14,011 bases of DNA from DASZTU01 sp035493835 (GTDB lineage Bacteria > Pseudomonadota > Alphaproteobacteria > Rhizobiales > Devosiaceae). The DNA lies in the NCBI GenBank assembly GCA_035493835.1, contig DATJHO010000095.1:1-14011 (forward strand), read 5' to 3'. Of the stretch, positions 1 through 6,118 are shown piece by piece (position 1 is the first letter of the stretch; each line of letters begins with the position of its first letter). The position numbers and the translations under genes are program-made. Below the pieces are notes generated by a model. That model worked only from the letters and a program-made list of their open reading frames with translations. It was not told the DNA's origin and searched no databases.

Positions 1-2100
1 GCGGACGGCACTTATGGCGAGCCATGGATCCGGCGCTACAAGGACATCGTTGGCTGGTGGAGCCACGCTCATCATAATCGGGCGGGCGGCGTGCGAGCGG
101 CGACGCCGACCGCGTGGGTGCCACAGTCCAAGCCGATCTGGTTCACGGAACTGGGCTGTCCGGCGGTCGACAAGGGCGCCAATGAGCCCAATGTCTTTCC
201 CGATCCCAAAAGCACGGAAAGCGCCCGGCCGTATTTTTCGAGCGGCGCCCCCGACGCGCTGGGCCAGCGGCAATTCTTGCGCGCACATCTGGGATGGTGG
301 CGACCCGATGCACCCGGGTTCGTCGAGGCGCATAACCCCGCCTCGACGGTTTACGCGGGCCGGATGCTCGATGCCGACCGGATCTATCTCTGGACCTGGG
401 ATGCCCGGCCGTTTCCCGCCTTTCCCAATGATGTGGACGTCTGGGCGGATGGGGCGAACTATGCGGCGGGCCACTGGCTGACCGGCCGGCTCGGGGCGTT
501 GGCGACCGACGAGTTGGTGAAGGCCGTGGCATCGGATTATGGCGTGACGGTTGCCGAAGTCGATGCGGCGCAGCCGCTGATCTTCGGCATCGGGATCGTG
601 GGCATGGTCTCGTCCCGCGATGCGTTGCAGCCAGTGCTCGACGCCAGCCTGCTGACGGTGGCGGATGGCCCGGACGGGCTGCGGTTCACGCTGTCGAAGC
701 CGAGGCTGGCCCCCTCCATTGGCAGCGATCGCCTGGTCGATGCCGAAGGGCCGCTTGCCTCGCGAAAGCGTCCGGATCCTGCCGAGGCGGTGGGGCGGAT
801 CGCCTTGGGGTACTCCGATCGCCAGCGCGATTACCTCAACGGCACCGCCACGGCCATGCGGCTGGCGGGCGGGGCGAGCAGCGGCCAGAACTCGCCTTTG
901 GTGCTCGATCTTTCCGGGGCGCGCAGCGCGGCCGAGCGCATGCTCTCGGTTGCGGGGGCTGCGCGGGAGACGCTCGACGTCGTGCTGCCGCCTTCGCTGG
1001 CGGCGCTCGAGGTCGGCGATGTCGTCGCGATCGGCGGGGAAGGCGAGGGGCCGTTCGTCATCACCGAGTTGCGCGACAGCACCTATCGCAAGGCGTCGCT
1101 CCAAACCGTGCCGCCCGAAAGCGGCATCGCGATTATCGGCGATCGGCCGCTGCCGGTGGGCGGGCTCGCCACCGCCCGGGCGATTCCCGTGGTGGTGGCG
1201 GCGCATGTGCCGGCCGATCCCGCCGATCCGGATGACGGTTCGCGATTGCTGCTGGCAGGCTTTGCCAGCCCGTGGCCCGGAACGATTTCGATAAACCTCG
1301 GGGCGAGTGGCGCTGCGCTCGCGAGCCTCACCCGGAGCGCCAATCTCGGTGAACTCGCCGCGCCGCTAGCCCCGGGCCCGGTGGCCTTGTGGGATGATGT
1401 GACAGAACTTTCGGTCACGCTCTACAACGGCCACCTCGCCTCCACAGACGAAGCCAGCGTGCTCAGTGGCGCCAATCGGCTGGCGGTCGAGACCGACGGC
1501 GGCGAATGGGAAATCATCGGCTTTGCCGAGGCGAGGCTGACCGCGCCCGCGACCTATGTGCTGACGCATCTGTTGCGCGGGCAGGGCGGCACCGGCCACG
1601 CGATCGGCCCGGCCGCCACCGGCAACCGCGTCCTCGTGCTCGATCAGGCGGTCGTTGTGGAGATCGTGACCGCCGATTGGCTGGGCGAGACAGTGTCCCT
1701 TCGCGCCTATGCCGGCCGCACCGATCCGACGGGGACGGAACTCGACGCCGCGATCGACCTGCCGCCCGACCTGCCGCTCGCCCCGGTGCATCTCAGCGCC
1801 TGCCGCAACCCGGTCAGTGGCGACATCGCACTCGCCTGGGTGAGATGCAGCCGCGGCAATTCCGACAGCTGGGCGGTGCTCGGTGCCCCGCTCGATGTTT
1901 CACCGGAAGCCTATGTGGTGACCATCCTGGGCACCGCGCCCGTCCGGACCATCTCCACCTCGGCCCCCGCCGTCAACTACGCCAGCGCCGACCAGATCGC
2001 CGATTTCGGCAGCCTGCCGGCAAGCTTCAGCTTCACAATTGCGCAGGTGAGCCCGGTGCTGGGGCCCGGGCTTACCGCTCAGGGAGTGTTCAATGCCTGA
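1..2100 (+). CDS. GTA/phage tail 'megatron' protein, glycoside hydrolase TIM-barrel type (5' truncated)
   Basis: This is the C-terminal 699 residues of a GTA ORFg15 (rcc01698-like) baseplate/tail-tip protein. The reading frame is open from base 1, so the start lies outside the window; full-length relatives are roughly 1,200-1,300 residues. The first ~115 residues are the end of the GTA TIM-barrel-like domain, with the characteristic run WFTELGCPAVDKGANEPNVF; the Glu codon at 148-150 is a candidate acid residue of the barrel. The rest matches the tail-protein region that follows the barrel and then the Rcc01698-like C-terminal domain, rich in small beta-type segments. In GTAs this protein forms the tail tip that contacts the recipient envelope. 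The lysozyme gene starts 8 bases before its stop, so the two are translationally coupled. The family assignment is firm; whether the particle is functional cannot be judged from this end fragment. Confidence 0.9.
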   Translation, partial: ADGTYGEPWIRRYKDIVGWWSHAHHNRAGGVRAATPTAWVPQSKPIWFTELGCPAVDKGANEPNVFPDPKSTESARPYFSSGAPDALGQRQFLRAHLGWWRPDAPGFVEAHNPASTVYAGRMLDADRIYLWTWDARPFPAFPNDVDVWADGANYAAGHWLTGRLGALATDELVKAVASDYGVTVAEVDAAQPLIFGIGIVGMVSSRDALQPVLDASLLTVADGPDGLRFTLSKPRLAPSIGSDRLVDAEGPLASRKRPDPAEAVGRIALGYSDRQRDYLNGTATAMRLAGGASSGQNSPLVLDLSGARSAAERMLSVAGAARETLDVVLPPSLAALEVGDVVAIGGEGEGPFVITELRDSTYRKASLQTVPPESGIAIIGDRPLPVGGLATARAIPVVVAAHVPADPADPDDGSRLLLAGFASPWPGTISINLGASGAALASLTRSANLGELAAPLAPGPVALWDDVTELSVTLYNGHLASTDEASVLSGANRLAVETDGGEWEIIGFAEARLTAPATYVLTHLLRGQGGTGHAIGPAATGNRVLVLDQAVVVEIVTADWLGETVSLRAYAGRTDPTGTELDAAIDLPPDLPLAPVHLSACRNPVSGDIALAWVRCSRGNSDSWAVLGAPLDVSPEAYVVTILGTAPVRTISTSAPAVNYASADQIADFGSLPASFSFTIAQVSPVLGPGLTAQGVFNA

Positions 2101-2893
2101 TCCGCAAGCGGCCCAAACGCCGCGTTTCGACGCCTGCCTCGCCGAGGTGCTGAAGCTGGAGGGGGGATATGTCGATAATCCCGCCGATCCGGGCGGGGCG
2201 ACCAATCTGGGCGTCACCCGCAAGACGCTCGCCCGCTGGCGCGCGGTCTCCCCGTGGTGGAAACTCCCCAAGGTCGAGGTCAAGACGCTGGCCGGGGCCG
2301 AGGCCGGCAGCATCTACAAGGCGCTCTATTGGGATCGCTGCAACGCCGACGCCCTGCCGGCCGGGCTCGATCTCGGGCTCTTTGATTTCGCCGTCAACTC
2401 CGGCCCCGAGCGGGCGATCAAGGCCCTACAGGCGGAGGTCGGCGCCGTGCCGGACGGTTTTGTTGGCCCGCTGACGCTCAATGCCATCAAGACCAGGATC
2501 GGGCTCGAGGGCGTTGCCGGGCTCATCATTGCGCTGTGCAATGGCCGGCTGAGCTTTCTGCAGCGCCTCGCCATCACCGCAACCTTCGGGGCCGGCTGGA
2601 GCCGCCGCGTCACCGAGATCCGCACCCTGGCGCTCGCCATGGCCGGCGCCAGCCCTGCTTCTACCGTCTCTTCAACTCCAGCACAGAAGGAAACTGCCTC
2701 CATGAACCTGACTTTTCTTGACGGCTACAAGACCTACATCGTCGGCGCCGCCATGCTGATCGTTGGCGTGGCCCAGCTCCTCGGCGTCGCGCTGCCGAGC
2801 TTTTCCGGCCAGTCGGCGGGCGATCTGTTGATGCAGGGCCTCGCCGTGATCTTCCTCAGGCAAGGCATCACCAACACCGTCGCCAAAAGCTGA
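2093..2893 (+). CDS. GH108 peptidoglycan hydrolase (endolysin) with C-terminal holin-like segment
   Basis: A 266-residue muramidase of the glycoside hydrolase 108 (ZliS/lysozyme) family. The N-terminal domain has the motif LKLEGGYVDNPADPGGATN, with Glu23 as the expected catalytic acid. It is followed by a PG_binding_3-type region at about residues 95-175, containing NSGPERAIKALQ and DGFVGPLTLNA. A short Ser/Thr/Ala linker at about 188-203 leads to a final 63-residue module (204-266) with a predicted membrane helix at about 215-234 and a second hydrophobic stretch at 243-256. That tail resembles free-standing small phage holins. The start ATG follows AGGGAG and overlaps the end of the upstream tail gene by 8 bases. 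The likely role is cell-wall opening for GTA or phage-remnant release, or local wall degradation. The odd feature is the lysozyme-holin fusion with an internal ATG at 2702. Confidence 0.88.
   Translation: MPDPQAAQTPRFDACLAEVLKLEGGYVDNPADPGGATNLGVTRKTLARWRAVSPWWKLPKVEVKTLAGAEAGSIYKALYWDRCNADALPAGLDLGLFDFAVNSGPERAIKALQAEVGAVPDGFVGPLTLNAIKTRIGLEGVAGLIIALCNGRLSFLQRLAITATFGAGWSRRVTEIRTLALAMAGASPASTVSSTPAQKETASMNLTFLDGYKTYIVGAAMLIVGVAQLLGVALPSFSGQSAGDLLMQGLAVIFLRQGITNTVAKS
2685..2704 (+). promoter_or_regulatory. Possible internal ribosome binding site and start for a separate holin-like protein
   Basis: Inside the endolysin gene an AGAAGGAAA motif (2685-2693) lies about 10 bases before an in-frame ATG at 2702. 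Starting there would give a 63-residue protein ending at 2893 that contains only the hydrophobic holin-like module. The spacing and purine-rich motif are seen directly. Dual translation is inferred, by analogy with phage lysis genes that use internal starts. Confidence 0.35.
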
Positions 2894-2911
2894 TCGAGAG
2901 CTGATCGGCAC

Positions 2912-2946
2912 CGTTCATTTTTGGTTCAGGCGAGGGGCGCTAAGCT
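2912..2946 (+). promoter_or_regulatory. PhoP-box-like direct repeat and -10 element of the feuN promoter
   Basis: Two hexamers in direct repeat, CGTTCA (2912-2917) and GGTTCA (2923-2928), are separated by five T residues, giving the 11-bp periodicity bound by PhoP/OmpR-type regulators. A -10-like TAAGCT (2941-2946) begins 12 bases after the second hexamer, as in PhoP-activated promoters where the box replaces the -35 element. The predicted transcription start falls at or next to the feuN ATG at 2953. An OmpR-family regulator gene lies immediately downstream, so autoregulation by FeuP is the obvious inference. The motif is seen; binding is not shown. Confidence 0.5.
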
Positions 2947-2952
2947 CGTGCA

Positions 2953-3267
2953 ATGTCCGGATATTTGATCAATTTTTGCATGGCAGTGGTTCTCGCCTCA
3001 AGCCTGCTCGGGGCGGTCGCCGCCCCGAGTGCAGCCTACGCGGCGGGCTGCATTAACAATCGGGCCGTGCAGGCGCTGATCGCGACCCACAAGATCAAGA
3101 CCTGGCCGGCGATCAAGGCGCTGGCCGGCATCTCCGACCAGTACAAGGAAGTCTCCGCGGTACGAGTTTGCCAGGAGGACGACCGGCTCTATTATGTGGT
3201 GAACGTTGCGGGCCCATCGGGCGAATCCGAGCAACTGGTGGTCAACGCCGTCGACGGCTCGAAATAG
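2953..3267 (+). CDS. feuN: FeuN-like small periplasmic modulator of the FeuPQ two-component system
   Basis: A 104-residue exported protein. Residues 1-31 form a hydrophobic signal peptide ending AYA-A, with likely cleavage after Ala30 or Ala31; the n-region lacks Lys or Arg, which is unusual. The mature part, about 73 residues, starts with GCINNRAVQ, has a PepSY-like pattern ending YYVVNVAGPSG, and carries two Cys (33 and 73) that could pair. In Sinorhizobium meliloti, FeuN is a small periplasmic protein encoded just upstream of feuP that restrains the FeuQ sensor. Identification here rests on position, size and export signal, because the family is short and diverges quickly. An in-frame stop at 2941-2943 limits how far upstream the start can be. 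There is no Shine-Dalgarno before ATG 2953, so a leaderless message or a start at ATG 2980 is possible. Confidence 0.7.
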   Translation: MSGYLINFCMAVVLASSLLGAVAAPSAAYAAGCINNRAVQALIATHKIKTWPAIKALAGISDQYKEVSAVRVCQEDDRLYYVVNVAGPSGESEQLVVNAVDGSK

Positions 3268-3299
3268 GGTTCGCCGCGCGGCCAGGGGGACAGAGTGTC

Positions 3300-3959
3300 A
3301 TGCGCGTTCTGGTCGTTGAAGACGATGCCAATCTCAGCCGGCAGATCAAGGAGGCGCTGACCGAGGCCGGTTACGCCGTCGATGTCGCCTTCGATGGCGA
3401 AGTGGGCCATTTCCTCGGCGATACCGAGCCCTATGATGCGGTGGTGCTCGATATCGGGCTGCCGCGGATGGATGGGCTGAGCGTGCTCGAGGAGTGGCGC
3501 CGGGCCGGCAAGACCATGCCGGTGCTGCTGCTAACGGCCCGCGACCGCTGGAGCGACAAGGTGCAAGGAATCGATGCCGGCGCCGACGACTATGTGGCAA
3601 AGCCATTTCACATGGAGGAGATTCTCGCCCGGTTGCGCGCGCTGGTGCGCCGCGCCGCCGGCCATGCCTCCAACGAAATCACGGCCGGCAGCGTCCGGCT
3701 CGACGTCAAGGCAGGCAAGGTCACGGTGGACGGGCAGGCGGTGAAGCTCACCAGCCACGAGTTGCGGCTGCTGTCTTATCTGATGCACCACAAGGGCAAG
3801 GTGGTGTCGCGCACCGAGTTGACCGAACACCTCTACGACCAGGATTTTGATCGCGATTCCAACACAATCGAGGTCTTTGTCGGCCGGCTGCGAAAGAAAC
3901 TCCCGGAGGAGTGCATCCAGACCGTCCGCGGCCTGGGCTATCAGATCCTTGAAGATTGA
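3300..3959 (+). CDS. feuP: OmpR/PhoP-family response regulator, FeuP-like
   Basis: A 219-residue two-domain response regulator. The receiver domain (about 1-115) has the acidic pair Glu7/Asp8/Asp9, phosphoacceptor Asp51 in VVLDIGLPRMDG, Thr79 in LLLTARD and Lys101 in AKPF. The C-terminal winged-helix DNA-binding domain (about 125-217) contains KLTSHELRLLSYLMHHKGKV and ends in the typical VFVGRLRKKL...VRGLGY. The sequence closely resembles rhizobial FeuP, which with FeuQ senses osmotic conditions and activates ndvA for cyclic beta-glucan export in S. meliloti. The ATG at 3300 follows AGGGGG with about 10 bases of spacing and matches the family N-terminus; the frame is open further upstream but that extension is not family-like. 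It sits 32 bases after feuN with no terminator between, and its last 11 bases overlap the kinase gene. Confidence 0.9.
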   Translation: MRVLVVEDDANLSRQIKEALTEAGYAVDVAFDGEVGHFLGDTEPYDAVVLDIGLPRMDGLSVLEEWRRAGKTMPVLLLTARDRWSDKVQGIDAGADDYVAKPFHMEEILARLRALVRRAAGHASNEITAGSVRLDVKAGKVTVDGQAVKLTSHELRLLSYLMHHKGKVVSRTELTEHLYDQDFDRDSNTIEVFVGRLRKKLPEECIQTVRGLGYQILED

Positions 3960-5370
3960 CCTGAAGTTCGATTGGCAGGCCGGGCGAGCCAGGCTCAAAG
4001 AGCTTGCGCCGCGGCTGACGGGTTCGATTGCCGCGCGCCTGTTCTGGCTATCGGCAGGCTGGCTCATTGTCGCCCTGGTGGCGACAGCCTTCCTCCTGAC
4101 CGAACTCTACTCCAATGCCCTCGATACCAGCCTGTCGCAGACGCTGGATTTCCACCTCGAAACGCTGATCAGCCACATCCTCGATACCGGCGATCCGGCG
4201 AGCCAGGACATCTACATCCCAGATCCGCGCTTCGGCCGTGGCGCGTCGGGGTGGTACTGGACCATCGCCGACGATACCGGCCAGGTCATCAACCTTTCGC
4301 CCTCCCTCACCGGCAGCGTGCTGCCCACGATCCAGGTGCCGTTCGACGCGGACAAGTATCGCACCGCCGCCATGAACGACGAGTTCGGCACCCGCATGCG
4401 CATGGTCGAGCGCGAGGTGACGGTTCGGGGCAAGACCTACCACATCGTCGTGACCGGCAGCCTCGATGAAGTCCTGCGCCTCGTCGGCGACTATCGCGGG
4501 CAGACGCTGACGGTCCTGAGTGCAGTCGCCATCATGCTGGCGGTGATGAGCTTCATCGTTGCGCGCATTGCCCTCAGGCCAATGGGCGAACTCAGCAGCG
4601 CGATCGAAAAAGTGCGTGAGGGCGAGGCAAGCGCCGTCACCGGCAGTTATCCACGCGAGGTGGCCCCGCTGGCAGACGAGATCAACGAGCTGCTGCGCTC
4701 CAACGCGCAGATCATCGAGCGGGCGCGCAACCAGGTGGGCAATCTGGCGCATGGGCTGAAGACGCCGCTCGCGGTGCTGCGCAACGAGGCCGCCGGCAAC
4801 AAGACGCGCCTCGGCGAGGTGGTCGTCTCCGAGAGCGAGAAGATGGCCCAACTGGTAACCGGCTATCTCGACAAGGCCCGCATTGCCGCGCGCACGGCGG
4901 TGGTCGGCCGCAAGGCCGACCCCACCATCGTCATGCTGCGGCTGGCGCGCGTCATGGAAAAGCTCAATCCCGAGCGGGAAGTGATCTTCACCCGGCCCGA
5001 CGCTTCCCTGCCCTGGTTCCGCGGCGAGGAAGGCGACCTGGAGGAAATCGCCGGCAACCTCCTCGACAATGCCTGCAAGTGGGCGCGGAGCAAGGTCGTA
5101 ATTTCGATGGTGGCCGAGCGCGGCGAGACGGCCACGATGCTACTGATCCGAATCGAGGACGACGGCGCGGGCCTGACCGGCGAAGAGACGGAGAAAGTGT
5201 TGCAGCGGGGCGTCCGTCTCGACGAAAAGACACCCGGCAGTGGCCTGGGGCTAGATATTGTCAAGGAACTGGTTGACGTTTACGGCGGAACCCTGCACTT
5301 GAAACGATCGAACCTGGGTGGCCTCTTGGCCGAATTGCGCTTGCCGAGCGCGCGCCTGGGACGAGGCTGA
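3949..5370 (+). CDS. feuQ: Membrane sensor histidine kinase, FeuQ-like (PhoQ type)
   Basis: A kinase of about 473 residues and the cognate partner of the upstream regulator. Seen in order: membrane helix 1 (about 31-52), a periplasmic sensor of about 135 residues, membrane helix 2 (about 187-208), a HAMP linker (about 205-255), a HisKA domain with His268 in NLAHGLKTPLAVLRNEA, and a HATPase with N-box NLLDNACKWA, G1 box EDDGAGL and G2 box GSGLGLDIVKEL. The layout is that of PhoQ/FeuQ kinases, autophosphorylating on His268 and passing phosphate to Asp51 of FeuP. No ATG exists at the N-terminus. The best start is TTG 3949, overlapping the feuP stop by 11 bases, and no strong ribosome site precedes it, suggesting translational coupling. 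The next alternative, GTG 4078, would remove most of the first membrane helix and is less likely. Confidence 0.88.
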   Translation: MKIDLKFDWQAGRARLKELAPRLTGSIAARLFWLSAGWLIVALVATAFLLTELYSNALDTSLSQTLDFHLETLISHILDTGDPASQDIYIPDPRFGRGASGWYWTIADDTGQVINLSPSLTGSVLPTIQVPFDADKYRTAAMNDEFGTRMRMVEREVTVRGKTYHIVVTGSLDEVLRLVGDYRGQTLTVLSAVAIMLAVMSFIVARIALRPMGELSSAIEKVREGEASAVTGSYPREVAPLADEINELLRSNAQIIERARNQVGNLAHGLKTPLAVLRNEAAGNKTRLGEVVVSESEKMAQLVTGYLDKARIAARTAVVGRKADPTIVMLRLARVMEKLNPEREVIFTRPDASLPWFRGEEGDLEEIAGNLLDNACKWARSKVVISMVAERGETATMLLIRIEDDGAGLTGEETEKVLQRGVRLDEKTPGSGLGLDIVKELVDVYGGTLHLKRSNLGGLLAELRLPSARLGRG

Positions 5371-5392
5371 CCCATTTTTGCTGCGGGACAAA

Positions 5393-5983
5393 ATGAAAGC
5401 TGCTGCCATTTCCATGACCTACATGCGCCCGATTGCCTATGCTTTTTCGGTCGTTGCCGTGCTCGCGCTAGCCGCCTGCGCCAGCAATGACGCCGGAAGC
5501 TACAATCAGGGGCCGGTGCTGGGCGCAATGACGCCGCCGTCGACCGATGATACTGTCCCGCCCGACGGTTCAAACACCGTAGTGGCCAATGCGCCGGCGC
5601 CGGCGCAAGTGGTGTCGAACGGGGTGGAAAACCTCGATATTTCGTCCTTCGTCGATCCGGCCGGCTTCAGGTCGTTGAGCGAGAACGCCAAGACCCAGGC
5701 TTCGAGCGCGCAGTACTTTGCGCTCCAGTTCGGGCGCGTCGGCGCCGCGCGCACCTGGACCGGCGACAGCAACGTGACCGGCCAGATCAGTGTCGGGCCC
5801 TATGTGAAGGTCAACAACCGCGACTGCCGCGACTTTACCAACATCGTCAATGTCGGGGCCAAGAGCTACACCAAGCGCGGCACGGCCTGCCGTGGCGATG
5901 ACGGCCGTTGGGCTGTCGGGATCGCCGGCGCCCCCTCCGGCGCCCCGGCGCTGACCCCGTCCTCCACCGGCGCGGCCGGCTAA
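5393..5983 (+). CDS. Outer-membrane lipoprotein, RT0821/Lpp0805-type surface antigen
   Basis: A 196-residue predicted lipoprotein. A hydrophobic signal ends in the lipobox L-A-A-C with the lipidated Cys at 29. The next ~60 residues are Pro/Ala/Ser-rich linker. The C-terminal half (about 110-180) has the surface-antigen signature: TWTGDSNVTGQISV, then NRDCRDFTNIVNVG and GTACRGDDGRWAV, where the two Cys may pair. This is the pattern of the alphaproteobacterial/rickettsial small surface-antigen family (COG4520-like); its molecular function is unknown. It starts 22 bases after feuQ and is probably the last gene of the feu transcript, consistent with an envelope-related role. ATG 5393 is preferred because it gives a full signal sequence; ATG 5414 would also keep the lipobox. 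Confidence 0.75.
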   Translation: MKAAAISMTYMRPIAYAFSVVAVLALAACASNDAGSYNQGPVLGAMTPPSTDDTVPPDGSNTVVANAPAPAQVVSNGVENLDISSFVDPAGFRSLSENAKTQASSAQYFALQFGRVGAARTWTGDSNVTGQISVGPYVKVNNRDCRDFTNIVNVGAKSYTKRGTACRGDDGRWAVGIAGAPSGAPALTPSSTGAAG

Positions 5984-5997
5984 ACCTCGTCGGTGTT

Positions 5998-6029
5998 CGC
6001 GGCGGGGGCTGACGCGCCCGCCGTGCTTT
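5998..6029 (+). terminator. Possible weak intrinsic terminator after the feu operon
   Basis: A GC stem CGGCGGG (6000-6006) pairs perfectly with CCCGCCG (6017-6023), extendable by one G-T and one C-G pair, around a 10-base loop. Three T residues follow (6027-6029). The T run is short, so termination strength is uncertain. Placement 16 bases after the lipoprotein stop fits an operon end. Confidence 0.4.
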
Positions 6030-6118
6030 CGGGCACCAGCACGATGCGGCAACAAGGTAATCTTTGTTTACGATCGTTGGATAGGGTCGCCGTCAACTCC
6101 CATTGACCCGGCCATTCC

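Noticed and set aside
506..2153. Overlapping plus-strand open frames inside the GTA tail gene (for example 665-1294 and 1506-2153)
   Set aside because: Arg/Gly/Pro-rich shifted frames of a gene whose own frame is clearly conserved.
3168..3299. Upstream extension of the feuP frame
   Set aside because: The extension overlaps feuN, is Gly/Arg-rich and unlike any response regulator; the ATG at 3300 has a ribosome site and the family N-terminus MRVLVVEDD.
4048..4851. 267-codon minus-strand open frame within the histidine kinase gene
   Set aside because: Antisense shadow; His/Asp/Arg-rich with no domain, while the plus frame has every kinase motif.
5371..5392. CATTTTTG shared between the feuN promoter and the feuQ-lipoprotein gap
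   Set aside because: Eight bases without the flanking GTTCA hexamers; likely coincidence, and the gap is too short for a convincing promoter.
6065..6081. Possible second PhoP box (TGTTTA) upstream of the unknown gene
   Set aside because: Only one half-site fits; the hexamer five bases later, GTTGGA, matches the consensus poorly.
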